DNA from: an uncultured Collinsella sp.
GTDB taxonomy: Bacteria > Actinomycetota > Coriobacteriia > Coriobacteriales > Coriobacteriaceae
DNA length: 64,000 nt
Direction of reading: 5' to 3'
Assembly (NCBI GenBank): GCA_900544865.1
Contig: UQXA01000003.1
Coordinates: 51,696 to 115,695, forward strand
Made by a program: the position numbers and the translations under genes
Shown here: positions 19,523 to 27,826 of the stretch, piece by piece
Position numbering within the stretch: position 1 is the stretch's first letter
Layout: every line of letters starts with the position of its first letter
The notes under the pieces: model-generated
Databases searched by the model: none
What the model was told of the DNA's origin: nothing
Seen by the model: only the letters and a program-made list of their open reading frames with translations

Positions 19523-19559
19523 GAACAGGCCGCAGCGATGGGCTGCGGCCTGTTTTTTG
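19523..19559 (+). terminator. Terminator after the magnesium operon
   Basis: AACAGGCCGCAG pairs with CTGCGGCCTGTT and runs into six Ts. Confidence 0.9.
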
Positions 19560-19589
19560 TCTGCTATAGGGTGTTAGTTATATAGCAAT

Positions 19590-19815
19590 GGACAAAAAAT
19601 GCCAAATATGAGTACTGTTGCTAAGTGAATAGCATTTACATCCTAAAAGATAATGAACATAGCCTTTAGTATGTTCATTAAAATTGGCTCCAATACGCCT
19701 TAAACCAGTCAGGTTGGCTGCTTTAGGGGGTTGTAGGGGTCGCTCGGACGTCATTTTGGGTGGTTTTGCCTGCTACTAAAATGGTAACAGTACTCATATT
19801 TGCCCTTTTTTGCCC
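19590..19815. mobile_element. MITE-like element with 30-base terminal inverted repeats
   Basis: An AT-rich 226-base block in a GC-rich genome. The left end (19590-19619) and the inverted right end (19786-19815) match at 27 of 30 positions; the shared inner part is CAAATATGAGTACTGTT. It holds a perfect internal inverted repeat (TAATGAACATA/TATGTTCATTA, 19651-19680) and no gene. No clear target duplication is seen. The stretch 19560-20022 holds nothing else but a repeat fragment and the hairpin below. Confidence 0.6.
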
Positions 19816-19961
19816 ACAGACCTTTGAGGGTGCGGCGAAAAGGGCTTGTTTTGATTGTTTGGGGCAGGCACGAGGCGCGGAAACGATGTCTGGAGCGACG
19901 GAGCGGCCTGGAATTCATCCGTAGAGGTCTTCATTGGCTGCGCCAGGAGTGTCCCTAACTG

Positions 19962-20000
19962 CCGGAGGGGGTGTCTGCCGTGGCAGACACCCCCTCCGGA
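19962..20000. terminator. Strong hairpin downstream of the acyltransferase
   Basis: CCGGAGGGGGTGTCTGCC pairs perfectly with GGCAGACACCCCCTCCGG, an 18-base-pair stem with a tiny loop. It lies just past the 3' end of the minus-strand acyltransferase. There is no T-tract, so it may be a repeat-derived hairpin doubling as a transcription barrier. Confidence 0.6.
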
Positions 20001-20022
20001 TGTGGGAAGTTTGCGCTGCAGG

Positions 20023-22248
20023 TTACTTGTCGGTGCCCAGCTTGTGCGGCTTGAGAGCGAGCGCATTGACGAGTGCGTCGGTGGCAGACTTGACGGCTGC
20101 CGGCTGCGGATCGTTGACGTGATCCTCGGGGTGTACGGGCAGGTCCTTCTTGACGGCATCGTGGATCAAGTTGAGGTACTCAGTCACGCCAGTGGTCGAT
20201 AGGTGCGTGCCATCGCCATCGAACAGGTCGTTGCGGTTGGCACTGTATCCGTACCAATCGATAACGCGCACGTTCTTGTAGCGCGTAGCGGCGTTGGCGA
20301 TGGCCTGGTTGGTAGAGCCAACCCACGGCTGCGGGCTGCGCGTGTTCACAAACACCACAATACGCTTATCTCCTGCATCGGCCATGATGGCGTCGATCTG
20401 GTCGTCGGTTACCAAGCCGTTGGTGCCCAGGGCAAAGACCACGATCTTGCCGGCAAGGTTCTGCTGGATATAGCCCTCAAATGTCGCGCGCCCCGCATCA
20501 AACTGGCGGCCCTTTTCGGCATCGATATGGCTGTGCGGGAACACGCCGTCAAAGGTGTCTACGGCACGCAGCGACACGGAGTCGCCGATCATAAGCAGAT
20601 CGTAGGAGCCATCGGGGAAGCCGTCGTTGTCCTTGTCGGTGTCGTCGGCCGCCTGCTGGTCGGTGGGCGCGGTGTTCTTGGCTTCCTTGTTCAGAACTTC
20701 GGCGCCCTCGCCGCTCAGCGCAGACGTCTCGGGCACAAAGATCAGGCCGCCCAGTGCAACGACCAACACGACAGCGCAGGCTGCGCAGACAGGGATGTGC
20801 GTGCGTGCCCAGTTGGCGGGCGTGGTGGTGCCATCGCGGAATTCGGCGACGGTGCGCCCAAAGGCGCCCTTCCTAAACGGAGTCTCGATAAAGCGATAGC
20901 AGCACTCTGCCACGGCGACCACCAACAACACCTGCAAAATGTACTGCCACCACGGCGTATCGTTGATGTTGGCGACCGGGTTCATGAGGAGCAGCAGCGG
21001 ATAGTGCCACAGGTAGATGCTGTAGGAGCGCTTGCCAACCCACACGAGTGGCTCGGCGGACAGCGCGCGGGCAACCATTCCCTGGGGCTGCACGCAGGCC
21101 GCGATGACCATGAGCGTGAGGATCGAGCACAGCAGCGTGCCTCCGCGATACTGGAAGGCGGTGTAGCCGTTGGTGAGCGCGACCATGGCGGCAAGGCCAA
21201 CCAGACCCACGACGCCCAACACATCGATGGATGCGGGCGAGGACCAAAAACGCACGAGGGCGCTCGGCTGTGCCGGGGCGGTCTCGGCTGCTTCGTCGGC
21301 CTTCTCGCCAGGTTTGCCCTCGGCGTTCTTGCCGTGCTTGGCGGCGCCAGTCAGGCGATTGAGCCCCAAACGATGAGCGAGACGCACCGGCGCCAGGTCG
21401 CGATCGGGGATAAAGGCCATCCAGGCACCCAGCAGCAGCGAGAACACGCGGGTGTCGGTGCCGTAGTACACGCGGCTGGGGTCGGCGGCAGGGTTGTAAA
21501 GCACCATCATGGCGAGGGCAGATACCGCGGCAAGGCCCAGAACCACGCGGCGCGTGTTGGGTTTGCTCACATGCATGGATACCATGGCAAACAGCAGCGG
21601 CGGCCAAATCAGGTAGAACTGTTCCTCGATGGCAAGCGACCAAAAGTGCGTGAGCGGCGAGGGGTCGCCCAGAGCATTGAAGTACGAGACGTTTTGGGCA
21701 ATCTGCCACCAGTTGTTAAAGAACAGCAGTGACGGCAGAATGTCGGGGCGCATCTTGGTGAGCATCACGTGGTTGAAGACGGTGCACAGCGCACAGGTCA
21801 CCACCACGACGGTTACCACGGCGGGGACCAGGCGACGGATGCGGCGGATCCAGAAGCTCTTGAGGTCGATGCGGCCGGTCTTAGCGACTTCGTTGAGTAG
21901 CAGGCGTGTGATCAGATAGCCCGAAAGCACAAAGAAGATCGTGACGCCGAGCAGACCGCCCTGCGCCCACGTGAGGTTGAGGTGATAGAGCACCACCGCG
22001 ACGACGGCGAGCGTGCGCAGGCCGTCAAGGGCAGGGATGTAGCGGGACTTGGGGCGAGCAGGCGTCTGCTCCGCGGCGGGAGTGTTGGCGCGGCCCGCGT
22101 TGTTGGCAGAAGCGCGATGGGGCTCGTGGTGCGTCGCGGCTCGTTGGCACGGCGTTCGCTCTTCACGCGTTCGTGCGGCGCCGGCTCGTTGCCCGTGCGG
22201 CGTCGACCGCGCGAGCCCGATTGCGAGAATTGTTCCATAAAACATCAT
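20023..22248 (-). CDS. OatA-like acyltransferase 3 with C-terminal SGNH domain
   Basis: A 741-residue membrane O-acetyltransferase of the OatA/acyltransferase-3 family, which modifies peptidoglycan or surface glycans. The membrane domain starts at YIPALDGLRTLAVVAVVLYH (about 69-88) with about ten helices to about 500. The extracytoplasmic SGNH esterase-like domain follows: block I GDSVS, a GTNG block, and DGTHLS carrying the Asp-His pair. The first 68 residues are Arg/Pro-rich and doubtful; a different frame starting at 22238 could supply an alternative N-terminus. It is a single gene with no operon. Confidence 0.85.
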   Translation of the reverse strand: MMFYGTILAIGLARSTPHGQRAGAARTREERTPCQRAATHHEPHRASANNAGRANTPAAEQTPARPKSRYIPALDGLRTLAVVAVVLYHLNLTWAQGGLLGVTIFFVLSGYLITRLLLNEVAKTGRIDLKSFWIRRIRRLVPAVVTVVVVTCALCTVFNHVMLTKMRPDILPSLLFFNNWWQIAQNVSYFNALGDPSPLTHFWSLAIEEQFYLIWPPLLFAMVSMHVSKPNTRRVVLGLAAVSALAMMVLYNPAADPSRVYYGTDTRVFSLLLGAWMAFIPDRDLAPVRLAHRLGLNRLTGAAKHGKNAEGKPGEKADEAAETAPAQPSALVRFWSSPASIDVLGVVGLVGLAAMVALTNGYTAFQYRGGTLLCSILTLMVIAACVQPQGMVARALSAEPLVWVGKRSYSIYLWHYPLLLLMNPVANINDTPWWQYILQVLLVVAVAECCYRFIETPFRKGAFGRTVAEFRDGTTTPANWARTHIPVCAACAVVLVVALGGLIFVPETSALSGEGAEVLNKEAKNTAPTDQQAADDTDKDNDGFPDGSYDLLMIGDSVSLRAVDTFDGVFPHSHIDAEKGRQFDAGRATFEGYIQQNLAGKIVVFALGTNGLVTDDQIDAIMADAGDKRIVVFVNTRSPQPWVGSTNQAIANAATRYKNVRVIDWYGYSANRNDLFDGDGTHLSTTGVTEYLNLIHDAVKKDLPVHPEDHVNDPQPAAVKSATDALVNALALKPHKLGTDK

Positions 22249-22424
22249 CCAATGACGAGAATAATCAGCACGTATTCATTGTAGCTGCCTGCTCCTGTGA
22301 ATGCTTGCTGCTGGCGCAACCTCAAGGGTGCGTTCACATCAAAGTGAACTAAAGTTATAGAGGTGCGAAGGCGCGCAATCGACGGTCGACGGTGGGTGCA
22401 AAGCCCGCAGATGAGGAGGTTTCC

Positions 22425-23387
22425 ATGGCAGATCGCGGCATCGTTGCGGTGTTCGGCAGCATGAACATGGACCTTTCGGTGGCGTGCGAGCGCATACCGC
22501 GTGCGGGCGAGACCGTCGGCGGCAGCGGGTTTATCACCAACGCCGGCGGCAAGGGCGCCAATCAGGCCGTAGCTGCCGCGCGTATGGGCGCTTGCACGCA
22601 CATGATCGGCGCGGTCGGTCGCGACGCGTTCGGCGCGTCGCTCGTGGCGGGGCTCCAAGACGCCGGCGTGGACTGTGACTTTGTAGTGCATCGCGATGAT
22701 GTGGAGACGGGAACGGCGACCATCATTCGCTGCGAGGGAGACAACCGCATCGTGCTGTCGCCGGGCGCCAACCATGCGCTTGCGGGCGAGGACGTTGCCC
22801 GCGCGCTGAGGCGTCTGGTGGCCGATGAACTCGATAGTGACGCCAGCGAGATTGCCCCGGCTGCCGGAAGCGTCTTTATCGCCCAGGGCGAATGTGACCT
22901 TGCGGCGACGGCCGAGGCGCTTGTTTGCGCTCACGAGCTGGGGTTCTATACGGTCTTTAATCCAGCGCCTGCCTGTGAGCTGCCTGCGGAGGCCTGGCCT
23001 GCGGTCGACCTGGTCTGTCCCAACGAGACCGAGTGCCAGGTGCTGACGGGTATCCTGCCCAAGGACGATGAGAGCTGCGTCGCCGCGCTCAAAGCCCTGC
23101 TTGCCAAGGGCGCCGGCGCCGCGGTCATCACGCTGGGCGGCGCCGGCTCAGTTACGCTCGGCGATGGCGGTGAGCTGCTGCGCATGCCGGCACTTTCGAG
23201 CACGGTAGTCGATACCACGGCCGCCGGCGATACGTTTATCGGCGCGTTGGCGGCGACTCGCCTAGAGGGCCTGCCGCTCTTTGAGTGCATGGCCGCGGGT
23301 GCTCGCGCCTCGGCAGTGACGGTGTCGCGCCTGGGCGCTCAGCAATCGATTCCCACGCGCGCCGAAGTTGAACATTGGTTTGGTTAA
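22425..23387 (+). CDS. rbsK: Ribokinase
   Basis: A 320-residue PfkB-family sugar kinase, most like ribokinase (ribose to ribose-5-phosphate, cytoplasm). Key marks: FGSMNMDL at the N-terminus, the substrate region [15 protein letters not shown] (about 43-57), and the PfkB signature 2 [13 protein letters not shown] with the catalytic Asp near residue 269. GAGGAGG lies four bases before the ATG. The nucleoside hydrolase starts 30 bases downstream, so the pair fits nucleoside salvage: hydrolysis releases ribose, which is then phosphorylated. Confidence 0.88.
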   Translation: MADRGIVAVFGSMNMDLSVACERIPRAGETVGGSGFITNAGGKGANQAVAAARMGACTHMIGAVGRDAFGASLVAGLQDAGVDCDFVVHRDDVETGTATIIRCEGDNRIVLSPGANHALAGEDVARALRRLVADELDSDASEIAPAAGSVFIAQGECDLAATAEALVCAHELGFYTVFNPAPACELPAEAWPAVDLVCPNETECQVLTGILPKDDESCVAALKALLAKGAGAAVITLGGAGSVTLGDGGELLRMPALSSTVVDTTAAGDTFIGALAATRLEGLPLFECMAAGARASAVTVSRLGAQQSIPTRAEVEHWFG

Positions 23388-23417
23388 ACGATAAAGACGG
23401 AGAAGCGGAGTAGAACA

Positions 23418-24392
23418 ATGGCAATCAAGAAGCTGATCCTTGATCTGGATATGGGTGTGGACGATGCGATGGCGCTTGCCTATGCCATCGCGAGCCCCGA
23501 GGTTGAGCTCGTGGGCATCACCACGTGCTTTGGCAACGTGCGCGTCGAGCAATCGGCGCACAATTGCCTGGCGGTGCTCGATCTGCTGGGTCGCCCCGAG
23601 GTTCCGGTGTACCTGGGTGCCGACCGTCCTCTGCAGGCGACTGAGCCCTATACGCCGCCGGCGTCCACCGCGCTCATTCACGGCAAGAACGGCATCGGCG
23701 GCGCGAGCGTGCCCGCGTCGCCCTACGAGCCGGTGGGGGCGACCTCGGCCGACGGCAACGCTGCGGTCGATTATCTGATCGATGCCGCGCGCACCTATGG
23801 TCCCGATCTGGTCTACGTAGCGACTGGCCCGCTCTCCAACCTGGCGCTCGCCCTGGAGCGCGATGCGGCGGCGATGATGTCCATCGGCCTCGTGGTCGTG
23901 ATGGGCGGCGCCCTTACCGTGCCCGGCAACGTGAGCGCGGGCGCCGAGGCCAATATGGCGAGCGACCCCGAGGCAGCCGACGCGGTGCTGCGCTCGGGCC
24001 GTAAGCTCACCGTGGTGGGTCTGGACGTGACGCATCGCGTGGTGCTCACACGCCGCGACATTGCCGGCTGGACGGGCTCGGGCACCATGGCGGGCTGCGC
24101 ATTTGCGAGCATGGTCGAGCACTACATTGGCTCGTACGAGATGAACGCACCCTACCTGGGTGGTTGTGCGCTGCACGATCCGCTGGCCGTTGCCGTGGCG
24201 ATCGACCCCACGCTCGTAGGTGCGCTCGGCTGCAACCTGCGTGTTGATCTGCTGGGCGAGTACCGCGGTCGCACCATCTGCGATGAGCGCCGCCTGTCCG
24301 ATCCGGACAAGAGCGCGCTTGTGGCACTGACCGTGGATGCTCCGCGCTTCCTGTCCGAGTTCAAGACGCGTATGGCCCGTGTCCTTGGCTAA
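23418..24392 (+). CDS. Inosine/uridine-preferring nucleoside hydrolase
   Basis: A 324-residue enzyme that hydrolyses ribonucleosides to base and ribose. The calcium-binding N-terminal motif is LDLDMGVDDAMAL (usual family form DTDPGIDDA), so the Asp cluster is kept while Thr and Pro are changed. A conserved mid-protein segment ATGPLSNLALAL and the late CALHDPLAVA motif with its Asp are present. The spacing to the ribokinase gene (30 bases) indicates one salvage operon. Substrate preference cannot be read from sequence. Confidence 0.87.
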   Translation: MAIKKLILDLDMGVDDAMALAYAIASPEVELVGITTCFGNVRVEQSAHNCLAVLDLLGRPEVPVYLGADRPLQATEPYTPPASTALIHGKNGIGGASVPASPYEPVGATSADGNAAVDYLIDAARTYGPDLVYVATGPLSNLALALERDAAAMMSIGLVVVMGGALTVPGNVSAGAEANMASDPEAADAVLRSGRKLTVVGLDVTHRVVLTRRDIAGWTGSGTMAGCAFASMVEHYIGSYEMNAPYLGGCALHDPLAVAVAIDPTLVGALGCNLRVDLLGEYRGRTICDERRLSDPDKSALVALTVDAPRFLSEFKTRMARVLG

Positions 24393-24400
24393 GTTGTCTT

Positions 24401-24472
24401 TTTGGGACGGGGCTTTTTTGACTGGTATGATTGGTGCGACCATTCGAACCAGCTAAAAGAGCCCGTCCCAAA
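24401..24472. terminator. Long hairpin between nucleoside hydrolase and luxS
   Basis: TTTGGGACGGG and CTTTT on the left pair with AAAAG and CCCGTCCCAAA on the right, with ACTGG/CCAG nearer the loop. The left arm ends in a T-rich run, so it can terminate the operon upstream. It starts within 10 bases of the stop codon. Confidence 0.6.
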
Positions 24473-24494
24473 TTGACTACCGAGAGGATCTGCC

Positions 24495-24983
24495 ATGGAG
24501 CGCATCGCCAGCTTTTCCGTTGATCATCTGTTGCTTGAGCCCGGCGTGTATGTGAGCCGCATCGACCGCGATCCGGCGACCGGTGCTGCTGTCACCACCT
24601 TTGACCTGCGCCTGACCACGCCCAACAAGGAGCCGGTCATGAACACGGCCGAGTGCCACACCATCGAGCACCTGGGCGCGACGTTCCTTCGCAATCATGC
24701 CGAGTGGTCGGGCCGCATTGTCTACTTTGGCCCCATGGGCTGCCGCACGGGCTTTTACCTGGTCGTGTTTGGCGAGGTGACGAGCGAGGAGATCCTGCCG
24801 CTCGTGCGTGAGCTGTTCGAGTTTGTCGCCGACTTTGAGGGTGATGTCCCCGGTGCCGCTCCCGAGGAGTGCGGTAACTACCTGGACCAGAACCTTCCCA
24901 TGGCTAACTGGCTCGCGCGCCGTTACCTCGACCGCGACCTGGCCGATATCGACGAGAAGCACCTGCACTATCAGCAGGCATAA
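24495..24983 (+). CDS. luxS: S-ribosylhomocysteine lyase (LuxS)
   Basis: A 162-residue cytoplasmic metalloenzyme that cleaves S-ribosylhomocysteine to homocysteine and the AI-2 precursor. The metal site HTIEH (55-59) and the third ligand in EECGNYLDQNLP are present, as is the catalytic Cys83 in GPMGCRTG. Length is normal for the family. GAGAGG lies before the ATG. It is likely a single-gene unit, active in the methyl cycle and possibly in quorum signalling. Confidence 0.95.
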   Translation: MERIASFSVDHLLLEPGVYVSRIDRDPATGAAVTTFDLRLTTPNKEPVMNTAECHTIEHLGATFLRNHAEWSGRIVYFGPMGCRTGFYLVVFGEVTSEEILPLVRELFEFVADFEGDVPGAAPEECGNYLDQNLPMANWLARRYLDRDLADIDEKHLHYQQA

Positions 24984-25091
24984 GGGCTTTATCGCCCAAA
25001 ACGCGCGCATTGGGCGCCTTCGCTTATGCGGGGCGCCTTTTTGTTGATTGGTCGGGACGAGCGTTCAAAATCGCTCATGTTTGTTCTAGAA

Positions 25092-25117
25092 TGTTCGTAT
25101 AGTCACATTTACGAACA
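25092..25117 (+). promoter_or_regulatory. Palindrome upstream of the DUF4867 gene, candidate operator
   Basis: TGTTCGTA (25092-25099) and TACGAACA (25110-25117) form an exact 8-base inverted repeat with a 10-base spacer, ending 9 bases before the start codon. The position suits a repressor site overlapping the promoter or ribosome-binding region. Confidence 0.5.
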
Positions 25118-25126
25118 GGAGTGAAC

Positions 25127-25771
25127 ATGCATATCTGCTCTGTCAACGATCCCGAGTTCAAATCCTATGGCAACGTTTGGAATAACGTTCCGTCCGAGCT
25201 CACGTCGCCCGTGCTCGAGGCGCTTTCTGCCACGTCCATTCCCGAGGGCAGCAAGTACGTAGCAAGTGCGCCGGAGCTCGAGGGCGTCAAGGATGCCGAT
25301 AAACTGGGCTTTCTCATGTTTGGCGGCCGACCCTTCCAGCTGGGCTGGTGCAATGGCCACAACACGCAGCTCAACTGCCTGGAGTATCACCGCGCCAGCG
25401 AGTTCAACCTGGGCGCGCGCGACTTTATCCTGCTCGTGGCGCATCGCTGGGAGATCGAGGACGGTAAGCTCGACACCGCGTGCGTCAAGGCGTTCCGCGT
25501 GCCGGCGGGTACGGTCGTCGAAGTCTTCAACACCACGCTCCACTACACGCCCTGCATGGTCGATGACGGCGGCTTCCAGGTGATGGTGGCGCTGCCGGCG
25601 GGCACCAACGGCCCGCGCCCCGAGGCTGCATCCGACATGCCTGCTGCCGGCGACAGCTACTGCTACTGGAAGGCCGACAAGTGGGTCCTCTGCCACGCCG
25701 ACAGCCCCAAGGCAGCCGAAGGCGGCTACGTAGGCCTCATCGGCAAAAATCTCGACATCACCGTGGACTAG
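25127..25771 (+). CDS. DUF4867 family protein
   Basis: A 214-residue cytoplasmic protein of the DUF4867 (cupin-like) type. The chain has a central HxxE-like region around CLEYHRASEFNLGARDFIL and HRWEIEDGKLDT and a PAGTVVEVFNTTLHYTPC strand segment, consistent with a beta-barrel that binds a small molecule. Relatives often sit beside sugar catabolism genes. ATG 25127 is preferred over GTG 25121 because AGGAG is well spaced to it. An exact palindrome upstream suggests local repression. Confidence 0.65.
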   Translation: MHICSVNDPEFKSYGNVWNNVPSELTSPVLEALSATSIPEGSKYVASAPELEGVKDADKLGFLMFGGRPFQLGWCNGHNTQLNCLEYHRASEFNLGARDFILLVAHRWEIEDGKLDTACVKAFRVPAGTVVEVFNTTLHYTPCMVDDGGFQVMVALPAGTNGPRPEAASDMPAAGDSYCYWKADKWVLCHADSPKAAEGGYVGLIGKNLDITVD

Positions 25772-25777
25772 CGCATC

Positions 25778-25826
25778 GCCCCAAACCACCACAAAGGTGC
25801 CTGTCTCCTTTGCGGTGGTTTGGGGC
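25778..25826. repeat. Hairpin repeat of the CCACAAAGG family, copy 1
   Basis: GCCCCAAACCACC pairs with GGTGGTTTGGGGC, with an inner AAAGG/CCTTT pair. The same unit, inverted, occurs at 62832-62870 upstream of the MgtA-type gene. It also lies right after the DUF4867 stop and may end its transcript. Confidence 0.65.
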
Positions 25827-25940
25827 GGGCAGATATCGGGAAGTGCCAGACGGGGGAGGCTGCCGGGCGCCTTGCCGTCTGCGGATTTTGGGACATGCGG
25901 CCCGCTTTTTCGACCCATCTGTCGGTACACTAAAAGCACT

Positions 25941-27824
25941 ATGGGTACCCGCGAGCGACATATCGGCCACGTGGCCGCCCGATCCGCACCCGTGGCGGAT
26001 CCCAGGGGCGGCAGGCTCTTCGCCATGCCGCGATTTCTTGTTGGCATAACACATCAGGTATACCGTCATCGCGTCTTTGCTATCGCCGGCGCCATCACCG
26101 CGCTGTTCCTCATGCTTTTGGCAGTCTTGCCGGCGCTGTTCGCCTTCGACCCCAAACTATCTAACGCCGTGCCCGCCTATAGCGAGGTGTCCGAAGAGGT
26201 CGTGGATGCGCTCGTCCACTCGAGCTCTCTCCCGCTGCTTGTCGCCGCAATTGTATTTTCGATCTGGGGCGTATCGGTCTATCTGCGCTGTTTGGACTAT
26301 GTGTTGCGCCGCCGCCTTGTTGCCGTCGCCACCATCTGCACCCTGTGGATGATCGAAGTCATTCTCAAGTACAAGTCGTTCACGCCGTTCTATGCCACCG
26401 TGCTGTGGTACCTGTACTACGTGCCCATGACGCTCATTCCGCTGCTCTATCAGTTATGTGGTCTGCGCCTTGCGGGCCTGGAGCAACACCGTCTGGGTCG
26501 CCGCTACTGCGCTGCGCTGTGGATTGTGGCCATCCTGCTTATCGGATTTGTGCTCACCAACGATTTTCACCAGCAGGTCTTTCTCTTTGACCGCACAATC
26601 GACACCTGGAGCAACGATTACACGTACGGCTGGGGTTATTTCGCCGTCCTCGTGTGGACGGCCTTTGACTTCGTGGCCTTTTTTATCCTGGTGGGCCGGT
26701 CCTCGTCCTTTCGCATCCAGCGTTTCTCGGGCACGGCGGCGCTCGTGCTGCTGGGCGGCGCATTCTTTGCCATCTCGTATGCGTTGCGCGTGCCTTGGGC
26801 ATGGAGGCTCAACTTTTCGCTCGTCTATTGTGTCCTGTGCGTGGTGGCGATGGAAATCTGTCTCGATTGTGGTGTCATTCCGTCGTATCACGACATCGCC
26901 GGCATCTTCGACACCTTGCCGCTTGACCTCAAAGTTCTAACGCGCGACCTGCAGGAAGTCTATGCCACGCCGGTGTCAAAGCCAATGCCGGTAGGCGTGC
27001 GCGAGGAGTTGCGGACCCAGGAGCACGGCCGCGCCCACGCCTTTGCCGTGGCGTCCGATCCCGATGTGATGTACCGTGCCTTTCCACTGCTGGGCGGATC
27101 GGCCCTGCTTGCCCAAGACGTGTCGGAGCTCAATGAGCTTAACCGTGAACTGGCACATCGTCGCATGGAGCTGCAGCGTCAAAACGAGCTACTCGCCGCC
27201 GACTACGACCTTAAGACGCATTTGGCAGACCAAGAGGCCGAGACCTTGCTGGTCCAAGACGTAGACCAGGCGCTTGCCCGCGCGCTCGAAGGGATGTACG
27301 ACCTGCTGAGCTCGCTGCCGCCGTTGACCGATGAGGCATCTTCGCACGAACGTTACCGCATGCTGCAGTGCGCCAAGATGCTCGTTGCCTATTGCAAGCG
27401 CAAGGGGTCGCTCACGTTGGCACAGCACGGGGAGAGCGGTTTTGATCGCGACCGCATTCAGCTCATTGCCAACGAGCTCGCAAGCGACCTGCGCACCATC
27501 GATATCGATTGCGCCTCGATTATCGCCATACGGCGCCCGATGCACGCCAGTACGGTAAGCGCCCTGTACGACTGCGTGTATGACTTTGCGTTTTTTGCCT
27601 ACACCACCGACCATCCGGCGCTTATGTATCACTTGGGCGACCATGACCGATGCAGTGTCGAGCTGCGCGCCACGCTTTTTTCCAACGATGATGCAGATCT
27701 TTCGCAGACGCCCGCTGCGCAAGAGCTCGAAAGCGCTCTGCAAGGGCGCAACGTGGCATACCGCCTTGAGGGCGAGCCCGGCCAGCTGCGCATGATCGTC
27801 TTGATGCCGAGGGCGGGTGAGTGA
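25941..27824 (+). CDS. 7TM sensor-like protein, degenerate histidine kinase partner
   Basis: A 627-residue membrane protein. Seven hydrophobic helices (about 45-300) match the N-terminal 7TM region of histidine kinases. A linker with a coiled coil (about 395-440) and a cytoplasmic domain follow, but no H-box, N-box or G-box is recognisable. ATG 25941 lacks a clear ribosome-binding site; a downstream start near 26025 is possible. The stop overlaps the next kinase, so the two are translated together. It probably acts as sensor or co-kinase for the regulator that the 25-kb element has split. Confidence 0.7.
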   Translation: MGTRERHIGHVAARSAPVADPRGGRLFAMPRFLVGITHQVYRHRVFAIAGAITALFLMLLAVLPALFAFDPKLSNAVPAYSEVSEEVVDALVHSSSLPLLVAAIVFSIWGVSVYLRCLDYVLRRRLVAVATICTLWMIEVILKYKSFTPFYATVLWYLYYVPMTLIPLLYQLCGLRLAGLEQHRLGRRYCAALWIVAILLIGFVLTNDFHQQVFLFDRTIDTWSNDYTYGWGYFAVLVWTAFDFVAFFILVGRSSSFRIQRFSGTAALVLLGGAFFAISYALRVPWAWRLNFSLVYCVLCVVAMEICLDCGVIPSYHDIAGIFDTLPLDLKVLTRDLQEVYATPVSKPMPVGVREELRTQEHGRAHAFAVASDPDVMYRAFPLLGGSALLAQDVSELNELNRELAHRRMELQRQNELLAADYDLKTHLADQEAETLLVQDVDQALARALEGMYDLLSSLPPLTDEASSHERYRMLQCAKMLVAYCKRKGSLTLAQHGESGFDRDRIQLIANELASDLRTIDIDCASIIAIRRPMHASTVSALYDCVYDFAFFAYTTDHPALMYHLGDHDRCSVELRATLFSNDDADLSQTPAAQELESALQGRNVAYRLEGEPGQLRMIVLMPRAGE

Positions 27825-27826
27825 CG

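Noticed and set aside
20203..21732. A 509-codon plus-strand frame opposite the acyltransferase
   Set aside because: Antisense shadow; the minus-strand product has clear family motifs.
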